NCBI GenBank assembly: GCA_022225965.2
Contig: JAKJXP020000143.1
Span: forward strand, 29,563-93,562
DNA from: Diatrype stigma
Lineage: Eukaryota > Ascomycota > Sordariomycetes > Xylariales > Diatrypaceae
Direction: 5' to 3'
Length of the DNA: 64,000 nucleotides
Under the pieces are notes generated by a model. It saw only the letters and a program-made list of their open reading frames with translations. It ran no database searches and was not told where the DNA came from. A program made the position numbers and the translations under genes. This document shows, piece by piece, positions 33,999 to 44,899 of this stretch (the first letter of the stretch is position 1; every line of letters begins with the position of its first letter).

Positions 33999-34539
33999 TA
34001 AATGTTAAGCTCTTAACCAGCTTTCCAGTTTATTAGGTAGGTACCTATTAATATTTCTTAGTCCGATTACGTAATTTAGTTCGTTAGTTCGGAAATTAAG
34101 AAGTAATTAAATTAGTTAATTAGTAATTAAAAAAAAACTAAGAACTAATTATATTTAGTACTTTTTTTATATTTGTATTATATATATATATATAAGTTAT
34201 TTACGAAATAATACTTTATTATTTAATATAAAGCTTAAATGTAAAGAATTTACCTTTATATTAAATTAAAAGAAAAGAATAAAGCATTTATGAAATAACT
34301 TTCTTATATAATAATTATACTAATATAATAAATACGAATTATAAAATCGAATAATTTCGTAATATTATTTAATAGCTTATATTTCCTTTCCCGATGCCGC
34401 CTAAGCGTAAAGGGTACCATAATAGGTATTTCCGTTACTAATACGATATTTTAAAGGCCACATTAAAGGGTGTTTAAATATCCAGTTTTCCGAAATCGAC
34501 CACTAAATTATAAATAAATTATTATTTAAAGAATTAGAC
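33999..34539. other. AT-rich stretch, no gene recognised
   Basis: Host sequence to the right of Helitron 2. It contains ggtaggtacctattaata (34036-34053), a (TA)n run near 34180 and, at 34395, a short frame Met-Pro-Pro-Lys-Arg-Lys-Gly that soon meets stops. No family can be assigned. Confidence 0.5.
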
Positions 34540-35310
34540 GGCTGAACAACACACTATCGAGGTCAGCAAACGTCGGGTCGACGTCGGAGGCAATGAAGGA
34601 CTGCGCGAATTCGGACCGACCCTGGGCGCCCGGATTTCCGGACGCCCAAAGGCGACCCGAATTCGCGCACAATACAAAGAATAAAGGAAACAATTGCAGT
34701 GGATTAGAAAATAATGGGAAGTCGGTCCGAGCCCTTGTCCTCAAGGGTCGGATCGATGGCGGAAAAAGGTTACGTATCGGATTGGTTGTTGTTGTTAGAA
34801 AAAAAGAAAGGGAAAAATTTCCGGGCGAAGGAAAGGCAGGGTATTTATACCCTAAAGGCGGTGTACAATTTGTTCTGCCGGTCAGGTCGTCGTCGCGTCG
34901 ACGCCGGCCGGGACAGGTGGTTCACTTATACCCGGAGCGATGCACCGGGCGCACGGGCCACCCCGCACCGCCCTCCCCCCCCCTACAACCTACCTTCGCT
35001 TATTCAGCACACCGGCATCATACCTAATGGTACGCATACCGTACGTTTGCGGCGCAAAGCCGGACCGGCCTCGCGTTATAACCTTTCTTTTAATTTAACA
35101 AATGGCTTTGGGCCTTCCTGTAGCAAAAAGCGGGCAAAAACCGTTTTGGATATCTTTTATATGTAACCAAAAAAGCGATTTCGGTACGAATCAATAGGTT
35201 TTTCTTTTCGACTTCGGTTTAAGGTTTCCTATTATGCTAAAACTAAACGTATATCGGTATGGCCCTTTAAGCCGTCGACCGCGTAATATTATATATATAT
35301 ATAAATTATT
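34540..35310 (+). other. GC-rich unmutated unit, left member of an inverted pair
   Basis: An abrupt GC-rich island. From 34800 on it is inversely repeated at about 36920-37433 (shared: cagggtatttat, acaatttgttctgccggtca, ccgtacgtttgcggcgcaaa, ttttatatgtaaccaaaaaa). It contains a TATA-like gggtatttatacc at 34843-34855, suggesting a promoter-bearing transposon end (LTR or DNA-transposon terminus). The overlapping ORFs (34593-35166) differ in frame, and the partner copy does not keep them, so I do not call a protein. Confidence 0.55.
34603..34668. repeat. Long imperfect hairpin in GC-rich unit
   Basis: Perfect 12-bp arms gcgcgaattcgg (34603-34614) and ccgaattcgcgc (34657-34668) enclose a second, nearly perfect stem (ctgggcgcccgga / tccggacgcccaaag). 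It is absent from the partner at 36920-37433, which is homologous only from 34800 on. Confidence 0.75.
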
Positions 35311-35460
35311 ATTTAATTTTAAATATAAATCGAATTTAAATAAAACCAAAACTTATATGTTTTAAAAGATTAAAATAAAAGGCATTTATATCGTAATAAA
35401 AAGCCTTCGAATAAATTCAAGTAACGAAATAATAAGTCTTATAATTTTAGGACTTATAAT

Positions 35461-36082
35461 TAATAATGATGATATATTTTTATGTCCGGATGGACTTATC
35501 TACCTAGGCTAGCTAATTACATAGGTCCAACACTGTATAGTATATGGGACGGCTGGAGTATCCAGGGAGTCCCTGGACAGAGCGCGAGCAAGTTGGGGCT
35601 AACAGAAAGAGAAGGAGGGGGCTGGGGCTGGGGCGTCGGGGGCGGAATCGACGCATTGTTGTTGCCACATGGATGACTGGTGGCGGGAGGGGTTTTTGGG
35701 TACCGTTGGCTGGGGGGGCTGCCAGTCGACGGCGGGGTCGTCGAGTAGTGGGCGGCTCGGCGGATGGTTGCGTGGCAGGGGGGGCTGCCAAGGGGACGTC
35801 GAATGGAAAGAAGGGGACGTTAGGTCTGCGGAAGGGCAGGGGACGTCGGTAGTCGGTACCAACGGCTTGGCGGAAATCGGAAGTCGGTGGCGGATGGCAG
35901 AAATTGCCGGATTTGTTGCCATTGGCTGGCGGCGTCGGGCCAAAGGGCCCGCTCGGTTTGCGTCGCATGCACGCGGCTTAACAGCTGCGTACTTCGACAA
36001 GCTAGTCGTTACCTACCGCAGCAATTGCTGGGCTAGGCAGACTTAGCTAAGGTGCGGACAGTTTAACCACTTGTTCAGGTGG
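35461..36082 (-). mobile_element. SINE copy 2 (reverse), not RIP-mutated
   Basis: 622 bp, flanked by a perfect 16-bp duplication, ttttaggacttataat (35445-35460 and 36083-36098). On the - strand it starts accacctgaacaagtggtta, as SINE 1 does (accacctgga-taagtgg), and ends with the LINE-type tail (ggacataaaaatatatcatc) plus ATT/ATC units. It is shorter than copy 1 through internal gaps. The overlapping ORFs in four frames at 35482-36046 are products of its GC-richness, not genes. Confidence 0.87.
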
Positions 36083-36919
36083 TTTTAGGACTTATAATAC
36101 GAAGTTTTAAATAAAACGTTAATTAATACTTTATTATAATTTAAAATAATTCAACGTATTTTATCGTTTTCGGCAGAAATAATGGGCCATAAATACCCGT
36201 TATAAGCCGTATAATCGTATTACTGCAATTCGGTTCGAAGGTTATATATAAATCGAACTTCGTTATCGTTTTTGTATTATAAGTAATAACCATTAATTTT
36301 ATAAAACAATACGTATAAAATGATAATACGTATAAAATAAAACAATAATATAAATTGTAATAATAATATAAAACAAAATAATAATATAAAATAAAATAAT
36401 AACATAAAACAAATAATAACATAAAACAAATGATAATATAAAACAAAACAATAGTATAAAATCATTATATAATATAAAAAAGATATACCTATTCCGACGA
36501 AGTCTGGTTTAGGAACCGGAAAAACAGCTGGTTAAATTTAACTTCGGCTTGGATCTTTTAAAGAAAAGCCCCGTAAAGGTAACCGATTATAACTGTAGCT
36601 ATAATGGGCAAAAGAAAGAAAGGTAAAGAATAAATAAAAGGTATAAATAAGATAATAAAAGGGAAAATCAATGGTCTTAATAAGCTTTTCGTATATTATA
36701 TAAGTAAAGACGAAAGAATTAAGAATAAATTACAAGAAAGAAAGAAGGTATTATATAAATCGTAATCGATACGTAATTTCTTCGATTTGGTTAATTCATA
36801 ATACGGGTTTAATTAAAGTCCGTCCGATTATTCGATTCAGTTAATTTTTAATACGAAATTAATAATCGGACTTAATTAAAGCCCGTATTATATTAATAAT
36901 TATACTTTTATATATAAGC
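36083..36919. other. AT-rich spacer between the inverted GC-rich pair
   Basis: Holds a ~20-bp degenerate tandem repeat (36312-36462, aataatataaaacaaa-like units), a short frame with Tyr-Ser-Asp-Glu-Val-Trp-Phe at about 36488-36508 that recalls the SDE motif of Tc1/mariner transposases, and an inverted repeat (taatacgggtttaattaaag / cttaattaaagcccgtatta, about 36798-36896). The transposase reading is weak: one motif only, followed by stops. Confidence 0.4.
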
Positions 36920-37433
36920 TATATATTTATATATATATATAATATTACGCGATTAACGGCCCGAAAGGCCATGCCGATATACGTTTAGTTTTAACATAAT
37001 AAGAAACTTTAAACCGAAATTAAAAAGAAAAACCCATTAATTCGTACCGAAGTCGCTTTTTTGGTTACATATAAAAGGTATCCAAAACGGTTTTTGTCCG
37101 CTTTTTGTTACAAAAAGGCCTAAAGCCATTTGTTAAATCAAAAGAAAAATTATAACGCAAGGCCGGTCCGGTTTTGCGCCGCAAACGTACGGCGTACGTA
37201 TTATTAAGTATGGTACCGTTGTGCTGAATAAGCGAAGGTGGATTATAAGGGGGGAAAAAGGCGGTGCGGGGTGGCCCGTGCGCCCTATGCATCGCTTCGA
37301 GTATAGGTGAACCACCTGCCCCGGCCGGCGTCGACGCGACGACGACCTGACCGGCAGAACAAATTGTATACCGCCTTTAGGATATAAATACCCTGCTTTC
37401 CCCTCGCCCGGAAATTTTTCCCTTTCTTGGCTA
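36920..37433 (-). other. GC-rich unit, right (inverted) member of the pair
   Basis: The reverse complement of 34800-35310 over about 510 bp. The part at 37160-37433 is as GC-rich as its partner, while the part near 36920-37160 carries more C-to-T changes. The homology stops at 37433, 140 bp before the hAT start codon, so the unit could be the 5' end of the hAT element; no hAT terminal repeat was found. Confidence 0.55.
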
Positions 37434-37573
37434 TGCATTTATATAATAACCCATTTCATTTCCTATTATTTCCCTTTGTTCTTTTTTATTTATTCTTAAG
37501 TTACGTATTTATTTTATATCTTATTATATATAATTTACCCTTATTAAGTATTTTACTTATAGCTTTTTAACCA

Positions 37574-39210
37574 TGGCCTTTTTCGACGTTTTCGATCTTG
37601 ATTTTTCTTTTTCCACTCCTGGGCCTTCCGAATTCCAAAATTCGGAAAACCCTATAACTGGTTTAATGGCTAAAGAAAACCTTCCTAGTTTTAAATTAAC
37701 CCCTAATGCTTAATCCTTTATTTATATCTTTAAAAACGGTTTATTTACGCGTACCTTATTACCTATCGAATTACCCAAGTTCCGTAAAGTAATTATTACT
37801 TGTACCAGATTAATTATTAATTTATACGTTATTTATTTATTGTTTTTATTAACCTTTTTAGTTATAACTTTAAATCTAAAGCTTTAATTGTTAGCTTTTA
37901 AAGCTCGAACTTTTAACGCCATTATAAACGCAAATACCCGGCAGTTATATATAACGAAAAAAGCGAAGCAACGAAAAAGAAAAGTAAGTTATTATATACC
38001 TTTATTATATTAAGGGATATATTTATTTACTAATTATATAATTAATAGAAACGGAAATAACCGAATCCCAATTCAGTACATTCTTTAATTTGCAAACTCG
38101 AAAACGGCCGCGAAATAATACGATTATACAAAACCGAAATACCTTCGACGAAGACGAAGCTTATTTAAAGATATTAAACGTCATTATCGAAAATAACCTA
38201 TCGTTTAATACCTTAAACTTAAAATCATTTCAGGATTTACTTAAATATTATAATTCGTAAGTATTTTCGTTTTATATAATAAGTTACATTTTAAAGCTTA
38301 ATTGACGTAATAAAGTAAATCGCTTATAATTAATAAGTAGAAAATAAAACTAATTATAAAAACCACCTTTTAAAACGCCTTAGCTACCTTTAATATTCAA
38401 TTATAACAAAATATCGTTTTATATGGCAAATTTTTTTTATTATTCGATATTTGGAATTGGAATTTAAATACATCCTTTATAGGTATTATTATTTGTTTTA
38501 TCGATTCCGATTTTAACTTAATTTATAAATTAATCGGCTTTAAAGATTTAGTATTTAACCATACGGGCGTTTATTTTTTCGAAAGGTTCGAAAACGTTTT
38601 ATAGCATCACCCTATAGTTCGAATGCAAAATACCTTTAAATACGTTAATTATCTTTTTACTTTATTTCTTTATTTTATTAATTACACATCCTAGTATTTT
38701 TCGAAACAACGCCTTTAATAATAATACATTTATAAAGCGTTTTTCGAAAATATACCGAAATCGATTACATATCGAATTTACCTTCGATATTCGCTGTACT
38801 ACCTACGTTTTAAATATTGTTATTTAGGATATAATTTTGGTTCATATATTAAACGAAAGTTACCGAATTTATATTATATTATATTAACGTTGCGGTACTT
38901 AACTTTAATGTCGACGACGAATTAATCGAAAAATTAAAAGAATTTAAAAGTAAGTTTATTATTGTTTTATTTGTTTTATTAGGTTTATTAGGTTTATTAG
39001 GTTTATTAGGTTTATTAGGTTTATTAGGTTTATTAGGTTTATTAGGTTTAAGTAACTAATTAAATTTAGGTCTTATTAATCGGGTTCGTCGTATTGCCGT
39101 TTTAACGAAATATATTATTAATATACGACGGGATCTTTTATTCGGAATTACGAAAGCAAAGGCCGCTAATATTTTAAGGTCCGATTATAATAAAAAGAGT
39201 ATTCCAATAA
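37574..39210 (+). pseudogene. hAT-type transposase relic with introns
   Basis: ATG 37574 lies in ccatggcc. After a Phe-Asp-rich start come residues typical of hAT proteins: Glu-Asn-Asn-Leu-Ser-Phe-x5-Leu-Lys-Ser-Phe-x-Asp-Leu-Leu-Lys-Tyr (38190-38250), Asp-Ile-Trp-Asn...Phe-Ile-Gly-Ile-Ile-Ile-Cys-Phe-Ile-Asp-Ser-Asp and Phe-x2-Thr-Gly (about 38445-38575), and Ile-Arg-Cys-Thr-Thr-Tyr-Val-Leu-Asn-Ile-Val (about 38790-38825). Introns with GTAAGT donors lie at 37984-38048 and 38950-39069, and a third starts at 38257. The gene would cut and paste its own DNA. It is cut off by LINE C; the dimerisation domain is missing. Confidence 0.72.
38983..39045. repeat. 9-bp tandem repeat in hAT intron
   Basis: Seven perfect gtttattag units, preceded by an imperfect one, inside the intron 38950-39069. 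Each unit ends TTATTAG, resembling a 3' splice site. The true acceptor is probably ttaaatttag ending at 39069, after a branch-point-like taactaat. Confidence 0.85.
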
Positions 39211-39220
39211 GTATAAACCC

Positions 39221-41290
39221 CTTTTTTTTATCCTTTTACAACCCTTTTTTCCTATCCTTATACTTTGCTAAGACTTATTTTTATTTAGTTCTTATATACA
39301 TTGTAAGCTTTACTGCTCGTACCCTTGGATTAGGTATATTCCCGAAAATGGCGGACCCTCGCTTTTTTTAGCGGCCTATAACGCCGCCATAATCTTTATA
39401 ACTTTCCGGAGCTGGGTCCAAAAAACCGGCTCCCACGATACCTAAAACTCCCTCCGCGCCCGCGAAAAGGCTTATTACCTAAAAGGCCATTTCTATTAAC
39501 CTACGCCGGAATAGCAATTTAGGAACTTACAAATTTACCGCGTTTAAAAAATACAAGTTAGGCGGAAATTTGGAATTCCTCTTTTTCGGAGCCCCAAAGA
39601 ACCCCCTTTTAAATTCGTTTCTGGCCATAATTAGGAACTTACGTAAAAAAGAAAAACTAATATACGTATTAAATTCGAAATGTTTATTACCTTATTATTA
39701 TATTTAAATACGGCATTAAAGGACTTTTAACGTCTAATGCATATTTAATAAATTAAACTGGCCCATTAATACATTAAGAAATTCATTATTAAATCAACAA
39801 ATCTGGATTATTCGAATAATGTAATTACATTTTTATAACGCCTAATAATAAAGGCAACAAAATTGGCGCAATTTAGATACGTTTTTTTAATTCCTTCCGT
39901 AAAAACTTTGGAAATAATAGTCGAACCAAAATACGAATTTCCGAATATCCCATTCATTACGAGGTCGTTTATATCCGCATTTTCTCTTATTAAAGAAAAA
40001 CGTATTTCGTTTTTTTCCTAAACCGCCGTACCTGCAGCAATACCTTTTGCTTTCATATATGCGGCAACGGCGGCATTCTTAATAGAACAAAACAAAAAAT
40101 AAAACTTCGTTAATCTTAAAGCCGAAAAGGCCAAAAATAAAAACAAACCTATACTTATTCCTAATTTTAATGGAAATAAGCCAAATAACCGCTTTTTCGT
40201 ATACATCGGCCTTAACTATTTATGGCATAATTTACGGTTATAAAACGTTCGAACCAACTTAATTAATATATTTAAATTGGACCTTAAAAAATTACCGATA
40301 TCCAAAAAATAAAAACAAACTAAATAATACGCTTCCGCAATAATACAGCCCGTTAATATATATTAAAAGCAATAGCGACGGCTAATAACCTAAAACTGAA
40401 AAAGGCATAATAATGATTTATATACGTATTAATAAGAATTCCTAAAATCCTTATAATACTAGCAAGCCATTAATTTATCGACAAAATTATTAACGCAAAA
40501 ATTACGGCATAAATTAATGCCTAATCCGTAACGCTTTATCGCTTAAAAACATATTTTTAGCGTCTTTATTTAGGAATAAATCGTTATATTTATGCAGCCG
40601 GTTAAAAGATTCCGAATATTTAAATTAAAACCATTTAAGCTATTAACGAAAAACCCGAAAATTACCCAATGCGATACATGCTTCGGATTTCATAATGGTA
40701 AGAATTATACGAATAAATTAAGGTACAAAAAATATGGAAATATGAAAAAACCAAAAAGCTATATCCACCTATAAAAAATAAGGACGTTTACGAAAGTAAC
40801 GTAAAATGCCCCAATTATAAAGCCCTTATTTTTTTAATTTTATGGCATGCCCGGCCCGGTTAATTAAACGAAAAAGCAAAATAATCCGATCCATTAACGA
40901 ATAATTCGCAAATATCCAACAATTAAACGAATAAACTTATAACGCCGCCTTTAAAAAAAAGCTGTTAAAAAAGGCACAAATATAAGCATAAGCCTAAATC
41001 CAAATTACGCAACCTATTCCAGCCGTATAACCGGCTTAAGCCGCATAATTTACGCATTTCCATTCGAAAAACCCATAATACCCGGAAAACGCTGAAATAG
41101 ATTGTTTTAATTTCTTTACGCCAATAACCCGACGAAACGGGAAAATAATTCGCCGCCTTTAAAAATAACGTTTTATCGCTAAATAATAAAAGCGCATTAA
41201 AAACATATTAACAATATACGAATAATAACTGGCCTTCGGTTAAGTATAAAAACGGCAAATATAAAAAACCGAATAGGCTAATATGCCAAT
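39221..41290 (+). mobile_element. Tad-like LINE copy C, 5' part only
   Basis: Begins with the family 5' end (atccttttacaacccttttttcc) and covers the 5' UTR and ORF1 only. ORF1 starts at ATG 39350. The zinc-knuckle segment is open at 40592-40774 and reads Gln-Cys-Asp-Thr-Cys-x3-His, the best preserved knuckle in the window. It stops at about 41290 where the tail of reversed LINE H begins. It diverges more from B and D than these do from each other. Confidence 0.8.
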
Positions 41291-41610
41291 AATAATATTA
41301 ATAATAATAAATCTTTACGTCCAAATAAACCTATTTAGTTAATTACTTAGTTATATATAGCCCATTTCTCGAAAGAAATATATGGGAAATAGTCTTATAA
41401 GATAACTAAATTTATATAAATGCCGATACTATATAATATATGAAACGGCTAAAATATTAAGAAACGGATCCGAATAAATAAGCCCAAAATAAAACGCAAA
41501 CGTATTCGGGTTTAATATAAAAAAGGTTTTTGTTTTTCCGACGAATAATTATTTCTTTTTAAAGCTTCGTTATTATTCGTTACTTATTTTTTAAAATAGA
41601 CTCAAAAAAG
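41291..41610 (-). mobile_element. LINE H, 5'-truncated 3' end (reverse)
   Basis: On the - strand: the LINE 3' UTR from aaaaaataagtaacg through agcttcg, gaaacg-type tail region and ggacgtaaagatt, ending in (ATT)n at about 41291. Strongly RIP-mutated, unlike the short copies at 3605 and 5300. No clear target duplication. Confidence 0.75.
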
Positions 41611-42457
41611 TATGGGCTTAAATAATAAAAAATAATCGTATTTCGAAATAAAAGAAACAAACTATATTTTTTCCAAATCCTTGAATTTCTTTTCCATTTG
41701 TTTCAAAGTTTCGGCCCTATTTTTGCATTCGATAAATTCCATCGTTTAAAGAGGGTTTTTTGCGAAACGAACCGCTTTTCTTTTATTTCCGCGTTTTTTA
41801 TCTTTTTTATCCATTAATTTTTGACGTCGGTATATTTTAGCCTGGAATTTGCTTTCGGTATTAGGCATTAATTCGGTAACGTTATTTATAGCAATATCGT
41901 AAATGGACTTAATTAATTATTCGTTAAGAAATAAAATCTTACGATTTATTGGATCGATTATTATTTCGTATTATTCGAATTATATCCTTTTAATAATAAC
42001 ATCGTATTTTATATTTAAAACCATAAAAAAATATTCGGTTAAGTTTTTATTTGCAAATTCGAAAATTAAGGAAAATAAAAATATCGATTAATTAGATGGC
42101 TTATTTATTAAATCCCTTTACGCAATAAAGCGTAAAACCGGTAATAAATAATGTTTAAAATCGTTTTAATATGTTTTTCGCAAAATTTATATTAATAAAT
42201 AAAAACTATTTGCTTCCGTATTGCCAAAAAAAGATTTAATAATTAATAATAATCCATTATAAATTACGGTACTAATACAAAATAAAGGTTTTTCTTTAAG
42301 AATCTATTATAAAAAATTAAATAATATCTCGATTCTTATATCTCTTCGTAATAACTCCCTTAAAAAGGAATCCATATGTTTTAAAGTAATTATCTTTCCG
42401 ACTTATCGGTATTTTGGATTAATTTGCGCAAATTAAATTCCGGCTTAATATAACGAT
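41611..42457 (-). pseudogene. Gypsy-like retrotransposon protease region (continuation of gag)
   Basis: Read on the - strand from LINE D towards the left. At about 42035-41930 a frame reads Met-Val-Leu-Asn-Ile-Lys-Tyr...Ile-Ile-Ile-Asp-Pro-Ile-Asn-Arg-Lys-Ile-Leu-Phe, like the C-terminal part of Gypsy aspartic proteases. The catalytic Asp-Ser/Thr-Gly was not found. A basic, coiled-coil-like stretch follows (about 41870-41690). It joins the gag at 48978 when LINE D is removed. Confidence 0.5.
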
Positions 42458-42471
42458 TAACGATATTATTA
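42458..42471. repeat. Target-site duplication of LINE D, left
   Basis: taacgatattatta here and at 48964-48977. A local ATT repeat makes the exact edge ambiguous by three bases. Confidence 0.85.
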
Positions 42472-42600
42472 TTACATCCTTTTATAACTCTCTTTTCCTA
42501 TCCCTATACTTTGCCAAGATTCGTTTTTGTATAGTTTTCTTATATATCGTGAGCTTTAAAACTTATCCGTACCTTTGGATTAGGCATTTCCCTTTGGAGA

Positions 42601-44640
42601 ATGGCTGATGCTTTTCTTTTCTTCCGTATTAATACGATACCATTATTATTATTACCACTTCCCTTAGGCGCGGGTTCCAAAAGACCTGCTTTTATTATAC
42701 TAATGAACCTGTTTACGATAACGAATATTCAGTTCAAAGCCATTCCTCTTAATTTGAAAAAACGATTACGGGCAATTATAAATCCACCGCCCCAAAAAGG
42801 CAAAAGTCGGAAGGAACGGAAGGAATGGCCCCAAAACAGCTTCTGAGGGCCCCCAAGAACTCCCTAGCCAATTCCATCCTAGCCGCGGTTAAGGCTATTC
42901 GTAAGGAGAAAGAAATAAGTATCCGAGCCAAGTTTAAGGTGCTTACGGTCCTTTCTTTATTTTTCGATATAGCCCTGGAAGGCTTTCGGTAGCCAGTATA
43001 TTTTCGTTGGTCCAAAATAGCCTACCATTAAGTTAAATAATTTATTATGCAGTTGGCGAATGTAAAGAATCCGGAGGAGCTCCGTTTTTTAATCGGAATA
43101 TCCCAGCCAAATAAAAAAGGCCTCGTACGTTTAAGGCATACCCTATTACTTATTCCCCCGAAGGACTTAATCGATTTGGTTATAAATAAGTTTTACGATT
43201 TTTCCTTCTTTATTATTACGTTAAAACGTAGCAACAGAAGTACGACGCTATTAATTGATAAGCATATAAATTTCGTTATTAATATAACCACATTTGCTTT
43301 TTTAATTAGGGGATTCCCTTTTTCCTAATTATATACAGCCGTTATTAGGCCTAAGAATGGGGAAATTAAAGACTGAACCAATATTATGCGGAAATCCAAA
43401 AAAATAAAAGGTAACGCTTAATCCTTTAATCTCTTAATAAACAAAATGGATAATCGCTTTTTTATTCGACTGGAATCCATATACGAATGAAATACGTTTG
43501 GCTTTATTAACGTCCGTATTAACGTAATGGATTTTTTTAAATTAGATTTATAAGAGATTATCGACGTTTAAAAAATTAAAATTGAATGGGCCCTTCGCTT
43601 ACGAAATAACGCCGTCTGGTAATACATTTTGGAATAAACGGCAATTATAATAAGCTTCGTAATCGAAAAGGCAAAAAATTGGTATATATATATTTTTATT
43701 AAGGTCCTAAAGGTCCTTTATATAAAAGCGGGACCAAAACTTATTAATGAAGTTATTAAAGCGGAAATAATAACGCAAACGGGGGTTTAATTTATTTTAC
43801 TTTATCGTTCCAAACGATAGGTTTTAGGCGTTTTTATTCAGAAATAGGTAGCGGCATTCCTATAAATAATTAAACGCTTTAAGGTTTTTGGCTTTAATTA
43901 GGGCAAATTAATTATACGAACCCCCAAAATTACCCAATGCCAAAAATGCTTAAACTTTTACGACGGCCGGCATTGCGAAAATAATCTGCATTACAAAATA
44001 TATAATAAAGGATATAAAATATATCCAGCAATTAAGGTTCCGGAAATTTGCGATAACGAGATAAAATGCCCCAATTATTACGGCTTTTATGCTTTCGATT
44101 TATTAACATGCTTTACCCGCCCAATTAAAAAGAACGGAAAAATAATACGCCCCATTAAAAAACAACTCGCCAATATTCGATAATTAGGCGAATAATAATA
44201 CTGCGCCGTATAAAAGGAAAAGAAAAAAAAGGCCAAGGCTAATACTTAACCTTCTTAATCCAGCAGCAATACTAATAATAACGACATTGCCTCTTATTCC
44301 AACGAAGATAAGGAAATGGGATTCCCTATCCCGATTCCCTGGGCCACGACCCAAAGGCAATGCAAAACGCAATAATAGCAACAAATATTGCAGCAGCAAT
44401 AATAACTATAGCCGTAACCGCAACAATAACAACAGCAATAATAACAATAATAGCAGTAATAGCAATAATAATTACCGCCCTTTATATTATTATATCCCCC
44501 TCCCTTTTAAACCATGGAAAAAAACAATAAAGCCCATACGGCAAGAAGGAAAGAAAACGACGTAAAGGCGAGGAAAAACGACGCAAGTAAAGACAGCAAA
44601 AACGAAAAACCCGAATTGGACTTATCGCTTGCAGGTCCCC
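42601..44640 (+). pseudogene. LINE D ORF1 (Gag-like) relic
   Basis: ATG 42601 opens 81 intact codons and a further 93 codons are open at 43047-43328. The zinc-knuckle segment is at about 43935-44090 (Gln-Cys-x2-Cys..., then Cys-Pro-Asn-Tyr where a Cys has become Tyr). Next is an Asn/Ser-rich low-complexity region from an aac/aat/agc repeat at 44371-44476. It would coat the element RNA. The end is uncertain. Confidence 0.65.
44371..44476 (+). repeat. Asn/Ser-coding trinucleotide repeat in ORF1
   Basis: An aac/aat/agc/agt tract giving mostly Asn and Ser in the frame of 44287-44565. It keeps CpA dinucleotides unlike the rest of the element. Confidence 0.7.
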
Positions 44641-44899
44641 TTTTTTTGGCAATATATTAGGCCGCTATAAAACGTGCCTTATGATATATCGCTTATTAAT
44701 TTTCTAGCAACGATTACGATAAGCTGGTAAATATTTCCCGTCCGTAAGTAAAAAATGCGATTTTATAATACATTTACGAATAAAACTTTAGGAACGTTAT
44801 AACCGGGGTAAATATCGCCGAAATCGCTAGGTTCGACGACGAGCAGCGACGACGAAAAAAGCAAAATAATAACCCCTAATAATAACGAAACGCCCGTTA

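Noticed and set aside
34593..35166. Two overlapping ORFs of 144 and 150 codons
   Set aside because: They run in different frames through the GC-rich unit; the inverted partner does not preserve either, and no domain is visible.
35513..36046. ORFs up to 151 codons on both strands
   Set aside because: These are composition effects of SINE copy 2; there is no agreement in frame with SINE copy 1.
36141..36465. Hydrophobic Tyr/Phe/Ile-rich ORFs resembling membrane proteins
   Set aside because: They are translations of an AT-rich degenerate tandem repeat (36312-36462).
39221..41610. LINE C plus reversed H as a twin-priming inversion
   Set aside because: In twin priming the tail would be at the outer end; here the tail of H points into C, so these are two separate events.
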